Shown: positions 19,913 through 30,452 of the stretch, piece after piece
Position numbering within the stretch: the first letter of the stretch is position 1
Layout of the letters: every line of letters starts with the position of its first letter
NCBI RefSeq assembly: GCF_001042985.1
Contig: NZ_JYKY01000009.1
Location: 62,001 to 126,000 of the forward strand
Length of the DNA: 64,000 bases
Reading direction: 5' to 3'
Origin: Pseudomonas lundensis
Lineage (GTDB): Bacteria > Pseudomonadota > Gammaproteobacteria > Pseudomonadales > Pseudomonadaceae
Made by a program: the position numbers and the translations under genes
The notes under the pieces: model-generated
Told to the model about the DNA's origin: nothing
What the model saw: only the letters and a program-made list of their open reading frames with translations
The model's database searches: none

Positions 19913-20602
19913 TCACTGGCTCAACGCTTTAAGCACAAGCTCAGCCACAGCGCCACCTGACGCAGGGTTCTGGCCCGTAATCAAACGCCCATCTGCAACG
20001 GCATAAGCCGCCCACGGCTGGCTCGCCTTCTCATACTTGGCCCCACGCTTGACCAGCTCGGTCTCGGTCAAATACGGCACGACTTCGGCCAAACCGGCCA
20101 ATTGCTCTTCTTCATTGGAGAAACCCGTGAGTTTTTTCCCCTCAATCAGCAGTTTGCCGTCGCTGAGCATGATATTCAGCAGCCCGACCGCCCCGTGACA
20201 TACCGAGGACACGACTCCACCCGACTCATAAATCTCGCGGCTGATGGTTTGCAGCTCAACGTTGTCCGGGAAATCCCAGATGACCCCGTGGCCCCCTGCA
20301 AAGTAAATAGCGCAGTAGTCTTCAGGCTTGATATCGCTTGGCTTGAGCGTTGCGCCAAGGCGATTCATGAACGACTTATCGTGATACCACTGCCAGTCAA
20401 TATCAGCTGCCATGTCCTTGGCCAAACTGTGAGGGTCGATCGGTGTGTAACCACCTTGAGGGCTGACGAAGTCTACTGTGTAGCCTGCAGCCTCAACCTT
20501 CTGTACGAAATGCACCGCCTCCCCCAGCCATAAACCCGTGGCACGCGGCAGGTTCGGGTATTTTTCGACACTGGTCAAAACCACCAACATTTTCTTGCTC
20601 AT
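19913..20602 (-). CDS. DJ-1/PfpI-family protein, HchA/class I glutamine amidotransferase-like
   Basis: This cytosolic protein has 229 residues. The nucleophile elbow is SSVCHGAVGLLN (Cys about 130, followed by His) and the acidic partner is likely in YFAGGHGVIWDFP. Relatives act as glyoxalases, deglycases or chaperones; this one resembles the group containing EKYPNLPRATGLWLGE near the N-terminus. The start ATG follows AGGAGG. It is divergent from the deaminase-like gene 186 bp away. The exact substrate is not known. Confidence 0.9.
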   Translation of the reverse strand: MSKKMLVVLTSVEKYPNLPRATGLWLGEAVHFVQKVEAAGYTVDFVSPQGGYTPIDPHSLAKDMAADIDWQWYHDKSFMNRLGATLKPSDIKPEDYCAIYFAGGHGVIWDFPDNVELQTISREIYESGGVVSSVCHGAVGLLNIMLSDGKLLIEGKKLTGFSNEEEQLAGLAEVVPYLTETELVKRGAKYEKASQPWAAYAVADGRLITGQNPASGGAVAELVLKALSQ

Positions 20603-20788
20603 CGTAAGCCTCCTGTAAATAGCGGGTATGCACGGAACTTGGGCTGTACATCACTGCAAATGGTTCAGCCGAGGAACGAAGCGTGAGCATAGACCATTGG
20701 GTTTGCCGACTCAGAGTGAGCGGCTATGCTGAGTTTTCCCAGCACTTGAAATAGCGTGCCAGCATCCAACCCAACAGGAGTTGAAGCC

Positions 20789-22057
20789 ATGACCACAGTC
20801 ACGAATGCGCAGGAAGCCGTCGGTGTCGCGGCATCGGAGTCAGTCAACGCGGCGTATCAAAAAACCTTTGCTGTCGGCGGAGCCATCATTGATAACGCCA
20901 CAAAAAAAATCATCGCAGCCATGCATAACAACGTATTGATGCCCTACCCGCCAGCCTCTGGCACAACCCGGTTTCTACCGCACGACCCTACCGCCCATGG
21001 CGAACGGCAACTGGTGGACTGGTATTACGAAAACGCCGCCGCACTCAAACTGCCACCTGCGCAGCAGCTCACGATCGTTACAACGCTCGACCCGTGCGCC
21101 ATGTGCGCAGGCTCTTTACTCACCGCGGGGTTCAATGTTGCCGTCAGCGCAATCGACACCTATGCGGGCATTAATTACAACAGCGCGTTTGATTTCCCCA
21201 CTCTGCCCCTCCCCATACGCGAACAAGCGCAAAAAAGCTGGGCTTATTACGCTGTCGCACCACCCTTCAGCCGTGCTTTTACAGGCAGCACCACGCCAGT
21301 CTTTGCCGGGCAGACGATTGATTCGTTGTTGTATTGCCTGACGTCATCCATTTTTGAAGCCAGCGTGAACACCGTCAGAGAGTCCAGCAATAACAGCGGC
21401 ATCGAGCCGGCACACTTGAAAAACCCCGTCGACCTCCCTGCCAACAGCCCCGTACGACAAGCGCTAACAGCATTGAGCGACCAAGCACTCACAACGGTCT
21501 CACCCAGCCCGCGCAACCCTGGCGCCGAGCTGAGCGCCCCATTGATTGCCGTTGCACAACAGGCCCAGCTCAACGGCGGCGCCTTCAACGCGGTTGCGCT
21601 GCTTGATCCATTTGGTAATTTGCTGACCTGCTTGGGCGGGAGTGAAAAACAATCCCCCATCCGCACGACATTTATGGAGACCACGCGCGGTTACGCCGTT
21701 CTGCGCTGGAAACTCATGAATGACCCGTCACCGGAAGTGCGCGCCGAAGCCGAGCAATATCTGACGCACCCCAAATACGGAACATTCGTCTTTCTTTACG
21801 CCCCAGATCCCGCAACACCACAGGCCGTGATGACACTGGGGGCGTACGGATCAACGATGGAAGGCCCCGTACCGCAGAGCTACCCCTCGAACTTTCAATA
21901 CGTACTGTTGCCCGCCTCAACCACCGCACAGGCCGTTTCGGAATTGGCGCAAACGCTGCCGCCTTTTTATACCCAAAGCGTGCAAGTGGCGCCCGCCCAA
22001 GTGCTCAGCGAAGCGTTGATTGCCAGCGCCCAGCAAGGCGGATGCAGCACTAGCTAA
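20789..22057 (+). CDS. Two-domain cytidine/nucleoside-deaminase-like protein
   Basis: This 422-residue protein starts at the ATG with AGGAG 8 bp upstream. The N-terminal half shows a zinc deaminase core: HGERQLVDWYY (about residues 71-81, His and Glu for zinc and catalysis) and TLDPCAMCAGSLL (about residues 101-113, two Cys zinc ligands). The C-terminal half (FNAVALLDPFGNLLTCLGG, then SPIRTTFMETTRGYAVLRWKL) reads like a second deaminase fold in which the H-A-E triad is replaced by T-F-M-E, so it is probably inactive. There is no signal peptide. The substrate is unknown; tRNA, free nucleoside or small molecule are all possible. Confidence 0.72.
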   Translation: MTTVTNAQEAVGVAASESVNAAYQKTFAVGGAIIDNATKKIIAAMHNNVLMPYPPASGTTRFLPHDPTAHGERQLVDWYYENAAALKLPPAQQLTIVTTLDPCAMCAGSLLTAGFNVAVSAIDTYAGINYNSAFDFPTLPLPIREQAQKSWAYYAVAPPFSRAFTGSTTPVFAGQTIDSLLYCLTSSIFEASVNTVRESSNNSGIEPAHLKNPVDLPANSPVRQALTALSDQALTTVSPSPRNPGAELSAPLIAVAQQAQLNGGAFNAVALLDPFGNLLTCLGGSEKQSPIRTTFMETTRGYAVLRWKLMNDPSPEVRAEAEQYLTHPKYGTFVFLYAPDPATPQAVMTLGAYGSTMEGPVPQSYPSNFQYVLLPASTTAQAVSELAQTLPPFYTQSVQVAPAQVLSEALIASAQQGGCSTS

Positions 22058-22144
22058 ATTCGCCGTCAAGCGCCAACGGGACGACGCGACTGGATGGCGT
22101 CGACCCGTTGCAGGTATGTCCATTCCAGGCAAATTAAAGACACA

Positions 22145-22178
22145 AAAAAGCCGGTAGACCCTAAGGTACTGACCGGCT
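22145..22178 (-). terminator. Terminator of tRNA-Lys
   Basis: On the minus strand AGCCGGT pairs with ACCGGCT and is followed by TTTTTTG, about 18 bp after the tRNA 3' end. Confidence 0.85.
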
Positions 22179-22195
22179 GTTTTGGTGTAGCGATA

Positions 22196-22271
22196 TGGTG
22201 GGTCGTGTGGGATTCGAACCTACGACCAATTGGTTAAAAGCCAACTGCTCTACCAACTGAGCTAACGACCC
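22196..22271 (-). tRNA. tRNA-Lys (anticodon TTT)
   Basis: This 76-nt gene is read leftward. It begins GGGTCGTTAGCTCAG, has the anticodon loop CTTTTAA and the T-arm GGTTCGAATCC, and ends with an encoded CCA. The acceptor stem GGGTCGT/ACGACCC pairs fully. Confidence 0.98.
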
Positions 22272-22286
22272 GCTTCGTTGTGGGAC

Positions 22287-22316
22287 GTATAATACTGATT
22301 TTTAACGAGAATTCAA
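22287..22316 (-). promoter_or_regulatory. Promoter of tRNA-Lys
   Basis: Read leftward: TTGAAT (22316-22311), a 16-18 bp spacer, then TATTAT/TTATAC (22294-22287). The -10 ends about 16 bp before the mature tRNA 5' end, a good sigma-70 fit. Confidence 0.7.
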
Positions 22317-22345
22317 CACCCGATTAAAAATAAATATGAAATAAA

Positions 22346-23038
22346 TCAAAAATAACGGGTTGGGTCTTTGATTCCGGCGGCTGCAAAGCCATCTGCACGC
22401 AAGCGACAGCTGTCGCACTTACCGCATGCACGGCCCTGGTCATCGGCCTGATAGCACGAAACAGTCAGCGAATAGTCGACGCCTAACTGTATGCCCGCCT
22501 GAACAATCTGTGCCTTGCTCAAGTTTTGCAAAGGTGCCTTGATGCTGAAAGGCTTACCTTCGACACCCGCCTTGGTGGCAAGGTTGGCCATGACTTCAAA
22601 AGCCTCGACAAACTCGGGACGGCAATCCGGATAGCCTGAATAGTCCACAGCGTTCACGCCGATAAAAATATCTTGGGCGTCCAGTACCTCGGCCCAGCCC
22701 AATGCCAACGACAGGAACACCGTATTGCGCGCAGGGACATAGGTGACGGGAATGCCCTCACTTGGCGCCTCAGGCACGTCAATCGAGCTGTCGGTCAGCG
22801 CCGACCCTCCGATGCCGTCCAGGTTCAGGCCAATGACCTTGTGGTCAATGCCCCCCAGATCACGGGCAACACGCGCTGCGGCATCAAGTTCCGCACGATG
22901 GCGCTGGCCATAATCAAAGCTCATCGTGTAGCAGCTGTAGCCCTCGGCGCGAGCCATGGCGACAACGGTCGCCGAATCCAGGCCACCCGACAACAGAATG
23001 ACCGCTCTTTTCTCTCTTACAACCGATTGTTCCGTCAT
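22346..23038 (-). CDS. queC: 7-cyano-7-deazaguanine synthase
   Basis: QueC converts 7-carboxy-7-deazaguanine to preQ0 with ATP and ammonia, in queuosine synthesis. The PP-loop [15 protein letters not shown] lies near the N-terminus, and the C-terminal zinc site is [19 protein letters not shown] place the start at MTEQ (23038), one base after the queE stop; an ATG seven codons earlier inside queE is possible. The result is 230 residues. It forms a two-gene unit with queE, which makes its substrate. Confidence 0.95.
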   Translation of the reverse strand: MTEQSVVREKRAVILLSGGLDSATVVAMARAEGYSCYTMSFDYGQRHRAELDAAARVARDLGGIDHKVIGLNLDGIGGSALTDSSIDVPEAPSEGIPVTYVPARNTVFLSLALGWAEVLDAQDIFIGVNAVDYSGYPDCRPEFVEAFEVMANLATKAGVEGKPFSIKAPLQNLSKAQIVQAGIQLGVDYSLTVSCYQADDQGRACGKCDSCRLRADGFAAAGIKDPTRYF

Positions 23039-23039
23039 T

Positions 23040-23687
23040 TCAGCGCCCCGGCTCATCATTCCATAAGTATTTGTGCAACTGCATTTGCAAACGCACAGGC
23101 AAGTTGTCCGCTACGATCCAGTCGGCCAGGTCACGGGCCGACAAATCATGATGGCTTGGCGAAAACAGCACCTCGCCCGCTCGCCGCTCCAATCCATACT
23201 CGATCAACTTCGAAACAGCCCAGTCGTAGTCATCACGCGAACAGATCACAAACTTGACCTGATCATTGGATGTCAGCAACGCGATATTTTCGTAGAGGTT
23301 ACGATGGGATTCTTTAGAGCCAGGGGTTTTCAAATCAAGCACGCGACTGACGCGTGGATCAACTGCCGAAATATCCAAGGCGCCACTGGTCTCGATGGAG
23401 ACTTCATACCCGGCATCACAGAGCTGCGTCAGTAAAGGAATTGCGTTGGGCTGCGCCAGCGGCTCCCCCCCCGTAACACAGACGTAACGCGGACGATAAC
23501 TTGCCACCTGCTCGAGTATGTCCTCAAGAGGTCTCACAGTGCCGCCACTGAATGCGTAAGCGCTGTCGCAATAACCACAGCGCAACGGGCAACCGGTAAG
23601 GCGAACAAAAACGGTCGGCAAGCCAGCCGTTCGCGTTTCACCCTGCAACGAGTAAAAAACTTCGGTAATTCTCAATGTGTCTTGCAT
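23040..23687 (-). CDS. queE: 7-carboxy-7-deazaguanine synthase (radical SAM)
   Basis: QueE rearranges 6-carboxytetrahydropterin to 7-carboxy-7-deazaguanine. The radical-SAM cluster motif CPLRCGYC (CxxxCxxC) lies near residue 30 in [16 protein letters not shown], and TGGEPLAQ is the conserved GGEP. The start at [17 protein letters not shown] gives 215 residues; a GTG three codons upstream is possible. The gene is directly followed by queC. No preQ1 riboswitch was noticed upstream. Confidence 0.95.
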   Translation of the reverse strand: MQDTLRITEVFYSLQGETRTAGLPTVFVRLTGCPLRCGYCDSAYAFSGGTVRPLEDILEQVASYRPRYVCVTGGEPLAQPNAIPLLTQLCDAGYEVSIETSGALDISAVDPRVSRVLDLKTPGSKESHRNLYENIALLTSNDQVKFVICSRDDYDWAVSKLIEYGLERRAGEVLFSPSHHDLSARDLADWIVADNLPVRLQMQLHKYLWNDEPGR

Positions 23688-23804
23688 ATCCGCCACGGGC
23701 GTAACAGCTAAACAGGCTGTCCGCCTCCGTCAGGCACTCCAAAGAATCTGCCAACGCAGTATTCAGAAGAGCGTATTTCATAAAAGGGCGTGGATTCTAA
23801 CGAA

Positions 23805-23828
23805 AAAACCCGCGACAGGCGCGGGTTT
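23805..23828 (-). terminator. Terminator of the Tol-Pal operon
   Basis: AAACCCGCG pairs with CGCGGGTTT around a short loop and is followed on the minus strand by TTTTTTCG, 22 bp after the cpoB stop. Confidence 0.88.
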
Positions 23829-23850
23829 CTCGATGAAAGCGTTTGAGAGC

Positions 23851-24672
23851 TTACATGCGCTGCAAATCGCGCTGCGCCAATTGCGCTGCCGACGTGCCCG
23901 GATATTGAGACACCACTTGCTGCAGGATGCCTTTAACCTTATCGGCATGGCCAAGACGGCGCTCTACATCAGCCAACTTGTACAAAGAGTCAGGCACCTT
24001 CCCATGCTTGGGATAAAGCTGGCTGACTTTGGCAAATGCCTGGCCTGCAGCCTGCAAATCCCCTTTCGCCAAATTCACCTCACCCAGCCAGTACTGCGCG
24101 TTACCGGCGTACTGACTGTTAGGGTATTTGCGCAAAAAGGCAGTGAAAGCCTGACTGGCCTTGTCGAAATCTTTGGCCTTGATCAAGTCGAAAGCAGCAT
24201 CGTAATAGAGCTTTTCTTTCGCAGGATCACCCGGCTCGGAACTGGCGGCGGCCTGAGGTGCAGGCGCGGCCGTATTACTGGCGGCGGTATTGCTGCCACC
24301 CGATGACGAATTATCAGGCGTGGCAGCAGGAGCAATGCCAGCACCAATACGCCGATCAAGATCCTGGTATCGCTCCAGGCTTTCTTGCTTCATGCGCGAG
24401 ATATCATTTTGCAGAACTTCAATCACACCCTGTTGGCGTGCAATCTGTTCCTGCATTTGTTGCAACTGGTTGAACAGCTCGCCCTGTGCCGAGACAGGGG
24501 CCGAAACCCCTCCCCCGGCATAGGCGCCGCTCGCACCGTAACCCGTTGACGGATAACTCCCCCCGCTATTGTTATAGCCAGAGTTGTCATCGACCACAGG
24601 AACCGCAGCCCAAACCGCAAGCGGCATGAGGCTGAGAGTCAGAATAGTTACAGCACGGCGGCACGTTCGCAT
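23851..24672 (-). CDS. cpoB: Tol-Pal system coordinator CpoB (YbgF)
   Basis: CpoB is a periplasmic protein that links outer-membrane constriction to peptidoglycan synthesis. It has a signal peptide (about residues 1-22, LPLAVWA), a Ser/Gly/Tyr-rich linker, a coiled coil (ELFNQLQQMQEQIARQ through MKQESLERY, about 65-110), an Ala/Ser-rich spacer and C-terminal TPR repeats beginning AKEKLYYDAAFDLIKA. At 273 residues it is typical for Pseudomonas. It is the last gene of the Tol-Pal cluster, 6 bp after pal. Confidence 0.94.
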   Translation of the reverse strand: MRTCRRAVTILTLSLMPLAVWAAVPVVDDNSGYNNSGGSYPSTGYGASGAYAGGGVSAPVSAQGELFNQLQQMQEQIARQQGVIEVLQNDISRMKQESLERYQDLDRRIGAGIAPAATPDNSSSGGSNTAASNTAAPAPQAAASSEPGDPAKEKLYYDAAFDLIKAKDFDKASQAFTAFLRKYPNSQYAGNAQYWLGEVNLAKGDLQAAGQAFAKVSQLYPKHGKVPDSLYKLADVERRLGHADKVKGILQQVVSQYPGTSAAQLAQRDLQRM

Positions 24673-24678
24673 GACGAA

Positions 24679-25179
24679 TTACTTACGCAGTTCGACGCGA
24701 CGGTTCTGAGCCCACGACTGTTCGTCGTTGCCAGTAGCGATCGGACGCTCTTCACCGTAGGACACCAGCTCCAGCTGTGCTGGAGAAACACCTTGCAGTA
24801 CCAGGTAGCGTTGAACGGCTTTCGCACGACGCTCGCCCAGTGCCATGTTGTACTCACGAGTACCACGGGCGTCAGTGTTACCTTCCAGAACAACGCGAGC
24901 GCCGTTAGCTTTCAGGTCTTTTGCGTGAACGTCCAGAGCGCGCATAGCTTCTGGTTTCAGGTCCGAACTGTCGTATTCGAAGTAGAAAACAGTGATAGCA
25001 CGCAGAGCAGCTTCTTCGCTCAGGGAGCCATCAACAGCGCCTGTGTTTGCGCCGTAACCAGCGTTTGGATCAACAGCAGCGCCTTCACCGGCATTGTCGC
25101 CGCCTTTGGACGAGCAACCTACAGCTACAGCCATGGCCAGTGCCAGCGCAGCAAATTTACCAAACTTCAGCATTTCCAT
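24679..25179 (-). CDS. pal: Peptidoglycan-associated lipoprotein (Pal/OprL)
   Basis: Pal is an outer-membrane lipoprotein that binds peptidoglycan and TolB. The ATG at 25179 (MEMLKFGKF) has AGGAG 7 bp upstream and gives 166 residues; the open frame above is not used. The lipobox AVGC is near residue 21. The OmpA-like domain contains [25 protein letters not shown] and NRRVELRK. The meso-DAP-binding loop reads EGNTDARG here, where the common form is EGHTDERG; this may be a lineage variant. Confidence 0.96.
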   Translation of the reverse strand: MEMLKFGKFAALALAMAVAVGCSSKGGDNAGEGAAVDPNAGYGANTGAVDGSLSEEAALRAITVFYFEYDSSDLKPEAMRALDVHAKDLKANGARVVLEGNTDARGTREYNMALGERRAKAVQRYLVLQGVSPAQLELVSYGEERPIATGNDEQSWAQNRRVELRK

Positions 25180-25234
25180 CGTAAAACTCCTAATGAACCC
25201 CAAGTGTTAAGTGCAACGTAAAGCTATCACCACG

Positions 25235-26536
25235 TCAGTTCAGGTAAGGGGACCAGGAAGGTTCTCTGACTTCGCCTTGAGCGGTAGGAAGAGGGAGCCT
25301 TACGCGTCCGTTAATGGACACGAGCATCAAGACTCCCCGGCCCTGCTGGCGGGTGGCGTAGATTACCATGGTGCCGTTGGGCGCAACAGTAGCTGACTCA
25401 TCAAGGTTGGTATCTGTGAGTATTTTCACGCTTCCACGCTGCAAATCTTGCGCTGCGACACGGAAGTTTGTGAAACCGTCCTGACGATGAATCATTACCA
25501 GGGTCTTTTCGTCTGCCGAAAGCTTCGGACTGGCGTTGTAGTTCCCGATAAATGTCACGCGTTCTGCATTACCGCTACCGACTGTGGTTTTGTAGATTTG
25601 TGGTTTACCGCCACGGTCAGAGGTGAAGTAGATGGTGGACCCATCTTTACCCCAGAACGGTTCGGTATCGATAGCCGGGCTGTTGGTCACGCGCGTCAAC
25701 TGACGAGAAGCCAGGTTCATCACGTAAATTTCAGCGTTGCCATCTTTGGACAACACAAATGCCAGCTTCGAACCGTCCGGGGACCACGCAGGAGCACCGT
25801 TGAGGCCTTCGAAGTTGGTGATTTGCTCGCGACGGCCGGTATCAATGTTCTGCATGAAGATACGCGGACGTTTTTGTTCGAACGACACATAAGCAATGCG
25901 TTTGCCATCTGGCGCAAAACGCGGCGACAGAATCGGTTCACGCGATTGCAGCAGTGTGACTGCACGCGCACCGTCGTAATCCGAGCGCTGCAAGGTGTAG
26001 CGCGTGTTGTTGGCACTTGCGCGCTCAGCCGTCACGTACAACAGACGGGTTGAGAATGCACCTTTAATACCGGTCAGCTTTTCAAACGACTGATCGGAGA
26101 TGTAATGCGCCATGTCCCGCAGCTGCTCAGCAGTACCAGAAACACTGCCGGTAAGAACCGGTTGCTCGGTGGCCACGTTGAACAGGGCATATTGCACCTG
26201 CAAACGACCGCCAGCCGGAACAATATTACCGACCATAACGTATTGGGCACCCAGCGCTTTCCAGTCACGGAAAATGACTTCACTCGCCTGGGTCGGCAAG
26301 CTGATCATGTTCTGCTTTGGAATCGGCGCGTAGTAACCCGAGTTGCGCAGGTCATTACCAATGATCTCCGCCATGTCGTCCGGCAGAACGGAACCACCCT
26401 GCCAGCCGAATGGAACCACGGCAATCGGTGTGGCCCGGTCGCTACCGCTGGTGACCAGAATGTTCTTTTCTTCCGCCATTGCCATCCCTGCAAAGCAGCA
26501 GACGACGACTAGCAGTCCTCGAAAAAAGTTAATCAC
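25235..26536 (-). CDS. tolB: Tol-Pal system periplasmic protein TolB
   Basis: TolB is a periplasmic beta-propeller shuttling between Pal and TolA. The signal peptide ends MAMA near residue 21. An alpha/beta domain (about 30-170) precedes six propeller blades with repeated SPDG/APDG/SADE signatures such as [14 protein letters not shown] and [13 protein letters not shown]. The GTG start overlaps the tolA stop by 4 bp (GTGA), indicating coupled translation. At 433 residues it is full length. Confidence 0.97.
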   Translation of the reverse strand: MINFFRGLLVVVCCFAGMAMAEEKNILVTSGSDRATPIAVVPFGWQGGSVLPDDMAEIIGNDLRNSGYYAPIPKQNMISLPTQASEVIFRDWKALGAQYVMVGNIVPAGGRLQVQYALFNVATEQPVLTGSVSGTAEQLRDMAHYISDQSFEKLTGIKGAFSTRLLYVTAERASANNTRYTLQRSDYDGARAVTLLQSREPILSPRFAPDGKRIAYVSFEQKRPRIFMQNIDTGRREQITNFEGLNGAPAWSPDGSKLAFVLSKDGNAEIYVMNLASRQLTRVTNSPAIDTEPFWGKDGSTIYFTSDRGGKPQIYKTTVGSGNAERVTFIGNYNASPKLSADEKTLVMIHRQDGFTNFRVAAQDLQRGSVKILTDTNLDESATVAPNGTMVIYATRQQGRGVLMLVSINGRVRLPLPTAQGEVREPSWSPYLN

Positions 26537-27627
26537 AAGGCTAGATCCTCAGGTGTGAATGTCATCTTGAATGATCGATAAGGATTGAATTCGCTGGGCT
26601 TCAAACCCTGCATCTCCGTTAAACGGCCAATATTCTTGACCGCCGCCACAGCCGAACTGTCAAAAGGTCCGTCACCGCTGGACCTGGCAACCGTAACCGA
26701 AGTTACCGTGCCATCCGGCAACATGCCGATTTGCAGCACCACTGTCATGTTCTTGCGAGCCGAAGGAGGACGAGCCCACCCTTCTGCTGCCCGGGCACGA
26801 ATCAGGTCATCAAAACTACCGGCGACCTCATCGCCCTGCTCCTCTGCCAAGGCTTGTTGACGTTGGGGCGTGTCAGAAAGCAAATCTGCCAAGGCCTGGG
26901 CCTTTTTCTCTTCGGTCGATTTACGCGCTGCTTCTACTGCCTTCTTCTTGGCAGCATCGGCAGACGCTTTTTTCTTCGCGTCTTCGGCGGCTTTCTTTTT
27001 TGCCTCGTCCGCTACGGCCTTTTTCTTGGCATCTTCAGCCGCTTTCTTCTTCGCATCTTCGACAATCTTTTTCTTGGCTTCTTCGGCGGCCTTTTTCTTC
27101 GCCTCTTCTTCAGCGGCTTTTTTGGCCTCTTCCTCAGATTTCTTTTTGGCTATGTCAGCCAATTTCTTCTCTTCAGCCTTTTTAGCTTCGGTAGCTTTTT
27201 TAGCATCATCAGCCTTCTTGGCTTCGTCCGCTTTTTTAGCTTCTTCGGCCTTTTTGGCTTCGCTGGCCTTGGCTTCGTCAGCCTTCTTGGCCTCTGCGGC
27301 TTTCTCGGCAGCCTCTTCTTTCTTTTGCTCTGCCGCTTTCACGGCTTCCTGCTCAACCTTTTTTTGCTCCATCTGCTCAACTTCGGTCTGACGTGCGGCA
27401 GATTTCTTTGCCTCACCCGCAATCTTTTGATTGGTTTGGGTCGTCGCCTGACTTTTTGACTTCAGTTGATACAAGGTTGCTTGAACAATCGGCTTGGAGG
27501 GTGGCAATTCCGGCGTCATGGCAAAACTGGCGAAGAGCATGCCAAAAATCAGGACGTGCAGCCCCACCGCCCAAACTGTAGGCCAAAAATAATTTTCAGA
27601 GGCGGACGGCTCCCGCTGTTCGCGCAT
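26533..27627 (-). CDS. tolA: Tol-Pal envelope protein TolA
   Basis: TolA spans the periplasm and transmits energy from TolQR to Pal. A single membrane helix (about residues 14-35) is followed by a very long Ala/Lys/Glu-rich helical domain (about 60-250) with many AKKAEE-type repeats. The globular domain III contains [22 protein letters not shown]. The gene overlaps tolR upstream by one base (TGATG) and tolB downstream. The length of 364 residues is normal for the genus; repeat number varies between strains. Confidence 0.96.
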   Translation of the reverse strand: MREQREPSASENYFWPTVWAVGLHVLIFGMLFASFAMTPELPPSKPIVQATLYQLKSKSQATTQTNQKIAGEAKKSAARQTEVEQMEQKKVEQEAVKAAEQKKEEAAEKAAEAKKADEAKASEAKKAEEAKKADEAKKADDAKKATEAKKAEEKKLADIAKKKSEEEAKKAAEEEAKKKAAEEAKKKIVEDAKKKAAEDAKKKAVADEAKKKAAEDAKKKASADAAKKKAVEAARKSTEEKKAQALADLLSDTPQRQQALAEEQGDEVAGSFDDLIRARAAEGWARPPSARKNMTVVLQIGMLPDGTVTSVTVARSSGDGPFDSSAVAAVKNIGRLTEMQGLKPSEFNPYRSFKMTFTPEDLAL

Positions 27628-28088
27628 CAGGGAGCCTCGGTGATCAAGCCAACGTTACCGACGCCGGCTTTCTGCAAGCCGCCCATGGCACCCATTACCG
27701 CGCCGTAATCCACCGACTTGTCACCGCGAATAAAGACTTGGGTGTGCTTGCCACCCTCATTGCCGGCACGAATGATTTTGGTCACGGCATCGGTCATCTG
27801 CGGCAAGGTCATGGCCTTGTCCATCTGCTTTTCAGTGTCGACTTCGCTGCCAAGGTTCCAGAAGTAGGTCTTGTCAGCCTTGATCGAAATAGTCAGAACC
27901 TGAGTGTTGTTGTCTTGCGGCAAAGCCTCGCTGGAGACTTTGGGCAAATCCACTTTCACACCCTGGTTGAGCATGGGCGCCGTCACCATGAAAATGACCA
28001 GTAGTACCAACATCACGTCGATGTAAGGCACTACGTTCATCTCGGCGACCGGCTTGCGCTTCTTGCGAGCTCGAGCGATTAAAGCCAT
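27627..28088 (-). CDS. tolR: Tol-Pal proton-motor subunit TolR
   Basis: TolR is an ExbD-family inner-membrane protein of 153 residues. After a short basic N-terminus, one membrane helix (MNVVPYIDVMLVLLVIFMVTAP, about 18-39) holds the Asp essential for proton use. The periplasmic domain follows. It is translationally coupled to tolA and lies 14 bp after tolQ. Confidence 0.97.
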   Translation of the reverse strand: MALIARARKKRKPVAEMNVVPYIDVMLVLLVIFMVTAPMLNQGVKVDLPKVSSEALPQDNNTQVLTISIKADKTYFWNLGSEVDTEKQMDKAMTLPQMTDAVTKIIRAGNEGGKHTQVFIRGDKSVDYGAVMGAMGGLQKAGVGNVGLITEAP

Positions 28089-28102
28089 TGGAAAATACCT
28101 GC

Positions 28103-28798
28103 TTATTCTTCGCTGGTGTGCACTTTGCGGTGCAGGATCGCCTGGAATTCATCGGCGAAGGTGTAGTAGCGACTGATCAAGGTTTCGCTACGCGCAGCAA
28201 AGCGGTTGTAAGCGATAACAGCCGGGATTGCAGCAAACAGACCGATTGCGGTAGCCACCAGTGCTTCAGCGATACCGGGTGCTACGGTTGCCAGCGTGGC
28301 CTGCTGCGCAGTCGCCAGCCCGCGAAAGGAGTTCATGATGCCCCACACCGTACCGAACAGACCGATGTACGGGCTAACGGAACCGACCGTTGCGAGGAAC
28401 GGCAAGCTTTGCTCCAGCTTTTCTTCTTCACGGGAAATGGCCACGCGCATGGCACGGGCCACGCCCTCCATGACAGCCTCAGGATCTACGCCTGGCTGCT
28501 GACGCAGACGGGAAAACTCCTTGAAACCCGCACGAAAGATCTGTTCAACGCCCGAATCCGGGTCAGGGTTACTGCCCGCCTGGCGATACAACTTGGACAG
28601 ATCGATACCCGACCAGAAGCGCTCTTCAAAGCTTTCCAGGGCACGTCGACCGGCACGCAGCATGGTGCTGCGCTGAAAAATCATGACCCACGAGGTAACC
28701 GATGCGGCCAGCAGGGTCAACATTACCAATTGCACAACAATGCTGGCATTGCTGACCAAGCTCCACATGGAGGAATGGTCGACGACGTTAGCTTCCAC
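28103..28798 (-). CDS. tolQ: Tol-Pal proton-motor subunit TolQ
   Basis: TolQ is an ExbB/MotA-family inner-membrane protein of 231 residues with three predicted helices (about 18-40, 135-160 and 170-195). The conserved [16 protein letters not shown] and [26 protein letters not shown] segments line the proton channel with TolR. Its start lies inside the end of ybgC (11-bp overlap). Confidence 0.97.
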   Translation of the reverse strand: MEANVVDHSSMWSLVSNASIVVQLVMLTLLAASVTSWVMIFQRSTMLRAGRRALESFEERFWSGIDLSKLYRQAGSNPDPDSGVEQIFRAGFKEFSRLRQQPGVDPEAVMEGVARAMRVAISREEEKLEQSLPFLATVGSVSPYIGLFGTVWGIMNSFRGLATAQQATLATVAPGIAEALVATAIGLFAAIPAVIAYNRFAARSETLISRYYTFADEFQAILHRKVHTSEE

Positions 28799-29255
28799 GC
28801 TTTATCTCCTGCTCTAAATGTTTACCCGCGCCGCTCACGTCGGCAAAGGCCGTACGTAAAGCTTCGGGAATGGCCCGGGGTTTGAAACTATCGGCGCGCA
28901 CACAGGCCACCAAAAACTGCCCTTCACAGAGCAACGTTGAGTCCGCAGCCCGCCAGACCTGCTGTTTGAAACGCAAGCTGGCACGGTTGAGTTCTATTAC
29001 TTGCGCAGTTACCAACAGTTCGTCGTCCAGTCGCGCCGGTGCGTGATAACGCGCCTCGCTGGAATGCACGACAAATAACAGGTTCTCGCCTGCCAGCTCG
29101 GACTGGGCAAACCCCAGCTCCCGCAGCCTTTCGGTTCGAGCCCGCTCCATAAACTTTAGATAATTTACGTAATACACGACGCCACCCGCATCGGTGTCTT
29201 CGTAATAAACGCGACAGCGATGTGCGAACGGCTCAAGCCTGTTTTGCGCGCGCAT
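28788..29255 (-). CDS. ybgC: Tol-Pal-associated acyl-CoA thioesterase YbgC
   Basis: YbgC is a hotdog-fold thioesterase of 155 residues, probably acting on acyl-CoA or acyl-ACP linked to phospholipid turnover. [26 protein letters not shown] contains the catalytic Asp and the helix characteristic of 4-hydroxybenzoyl-CoA-type thioesterases. It is the first gene of the ybgC-tolQRAB-pal-cpoB operon and overlaps tolQ. The operon promoter must lie in the 138 bp up to ruvB, where nothing definite was seen. Confidence 0.94.
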   Translation of the reverse strand: MRAQNRLEPFAHRCRVYYEDTDAGGVVYYVNYLKFMERARTERLRELGFAQSELAGENLLFVVHSSEARYHAPARLDDELLVTAQVIELNRASLRFKQQVWRAADSTLLCEGQFLVACVRADSFKPRAIPEALRTAFADVSGAGKHLEQEIKRGS

Positions 29256-29393
29256 ACTCTAGTGCTTACTCCTCAGGTTGCCAATCCGCCAGACCACTGT
29301 TTTTCACTCTTCTTAGACTTTAAGACCCAGGATTTTCAGCGCCAGCCCTTGTGACATCAAAAACGGCAAAAAAATCGACTCATTACGCCTTAA

Positions 29394-30452
29394 TTAATCA
29401 TCCAGCGCGTTCGAGAATTCATTAGCGCCCGGCATTTCGCCCAAACGCGACGGAATATTCAGACCGAAGTGCAAATACGCATGCCGGGTCACGACCCGCC
29501 CTCGCGGCGTACGCATGATATAGCCCTGCTGAATCAAATACGGCTCCAGCACATCCTCGATGGTATGGCGCTCTTCACTGATCGCCGCTGCAAGACTGTC
29601 GACCCCAACCGGCCCACCATCGAACTTCTCGATCATGGTTAACAGCAATCGCCGGTCCTGATGATCAAAACCGTGCTCATCCACATCCAGTAGGTTGAGT
29701 GCCAGATCCGCCACCGATTTGGTGATGTGCCCCTTGGCCCGCACTTCGGCAAAGTCACGCACCCGACGCAGTAATCGATTGGCGATACGCGGCGTACCGC
29801 GGGCACGCCGTGCAATTTCGTACGCACCTTCAGGATCCAGCGGCAAACCGAAAATTCCCGCGGAACGACTGACGATCGTCGCCAGATCATCCGTGCCGTA
29901 GAACTCAAGCCGCTGAACGATACCGAAGCGGTCGCGCAGTGGGTTGGTCAGCATCCCGGCACGGGTTGTGGCCCCAACCAGCGTAAACGGCGGCAAGTCC
30001 AGCTTGATCGAACGGGCAGCAGGCCCCTCACCGATCATGATGTCCAGCTGAAAATCTTCCATGGCCGGGTACAAAACTTCCTCGACAATGGGCGACAGAC
30101 GATGGATCTCGTCAATGAACAGCACATCATGGGGCTCCAGATTGGTCAGCAAGGCCGCCAGATCTCCCGGCCGCTCAAGTACCGGGCCCGACGTACTTTT
30201 GATGGAAACCCCCATTTCCTGCGCGATGATGTTCGCCAAGGTGGTTTTACCCAAGCCCGGCGGACCGAAAATCAACGTGTGGTCCAACGACTCAGCACGC
30301 CCCCGCGCCGCCTGAATGAACAACTCCATCTGCTCACGCACTGCCGGCTGGCCAATATAGTCAGCCAGACTCAGTGGACGGATCGCACGATCCTGAACGT
30401 CTTCGCGGTCACGTCCACTGGAAGCGGTTATCAAACGATCAGCTTCAATCAC
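29394..30452 (-). CDS. ruvB: Holliday junction branch-migration helicase RuvB
   Basis: RuvB is a hexameric AAA+ motor of 352 residues. Walker A is [12 protein letters not shown] (about residues 65-76), Walker B is [10 protein letters not shown], and sensor 1 is [10 protein letters not shown]-terminal winged helix follows ([21 protein letters not shown]). The GTG start abuts the ruvA stop directly. It works with RuvA on Holliday junctions. Confidence 0.98.
   Translation of the reverse strand: MIEADRLITASSGRDREDVQDRAIRPLSLADYIGQPAVREQMELFIQAARGRAESLDHTLIFGPPGLGKTTLANIIAQEMGVSIKSTSGPVLERPGDLAALLTNLEPHDVLFIDEIHRLSPIVEEVLYPAMEDFQLDIMIGEGPAARSIKLDLPPFTLVGATTRAGMLTNPLRDRFGIVQRLEFYGTDDLATIVSRSAGIFGLPLDPEGAYEIARRARGTPRIANRLLRRVRDFAEVRAKGHITKSVADLALNLLDVDEHGFDHQDRRLLLTMIEKFDGGPVGVDSLAAAISEERHTIEDVLEPYLIQQGYIMRTPRGRVVTRHAYLHFGLNIPSRLGEMPGANEFSNALDD

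Noticed and set aside
23638..23781. Leftward 47-codon frame overlapping the queE start in another frame
   Set aside because: No ribosome-binding site and out of frame with the clear queE start.
26870..27391. Rightward Ala/Ser/Phe-rich open frame
   Set aside because: It is a shadow of the Ala/Lys-rich tolA repeat region.
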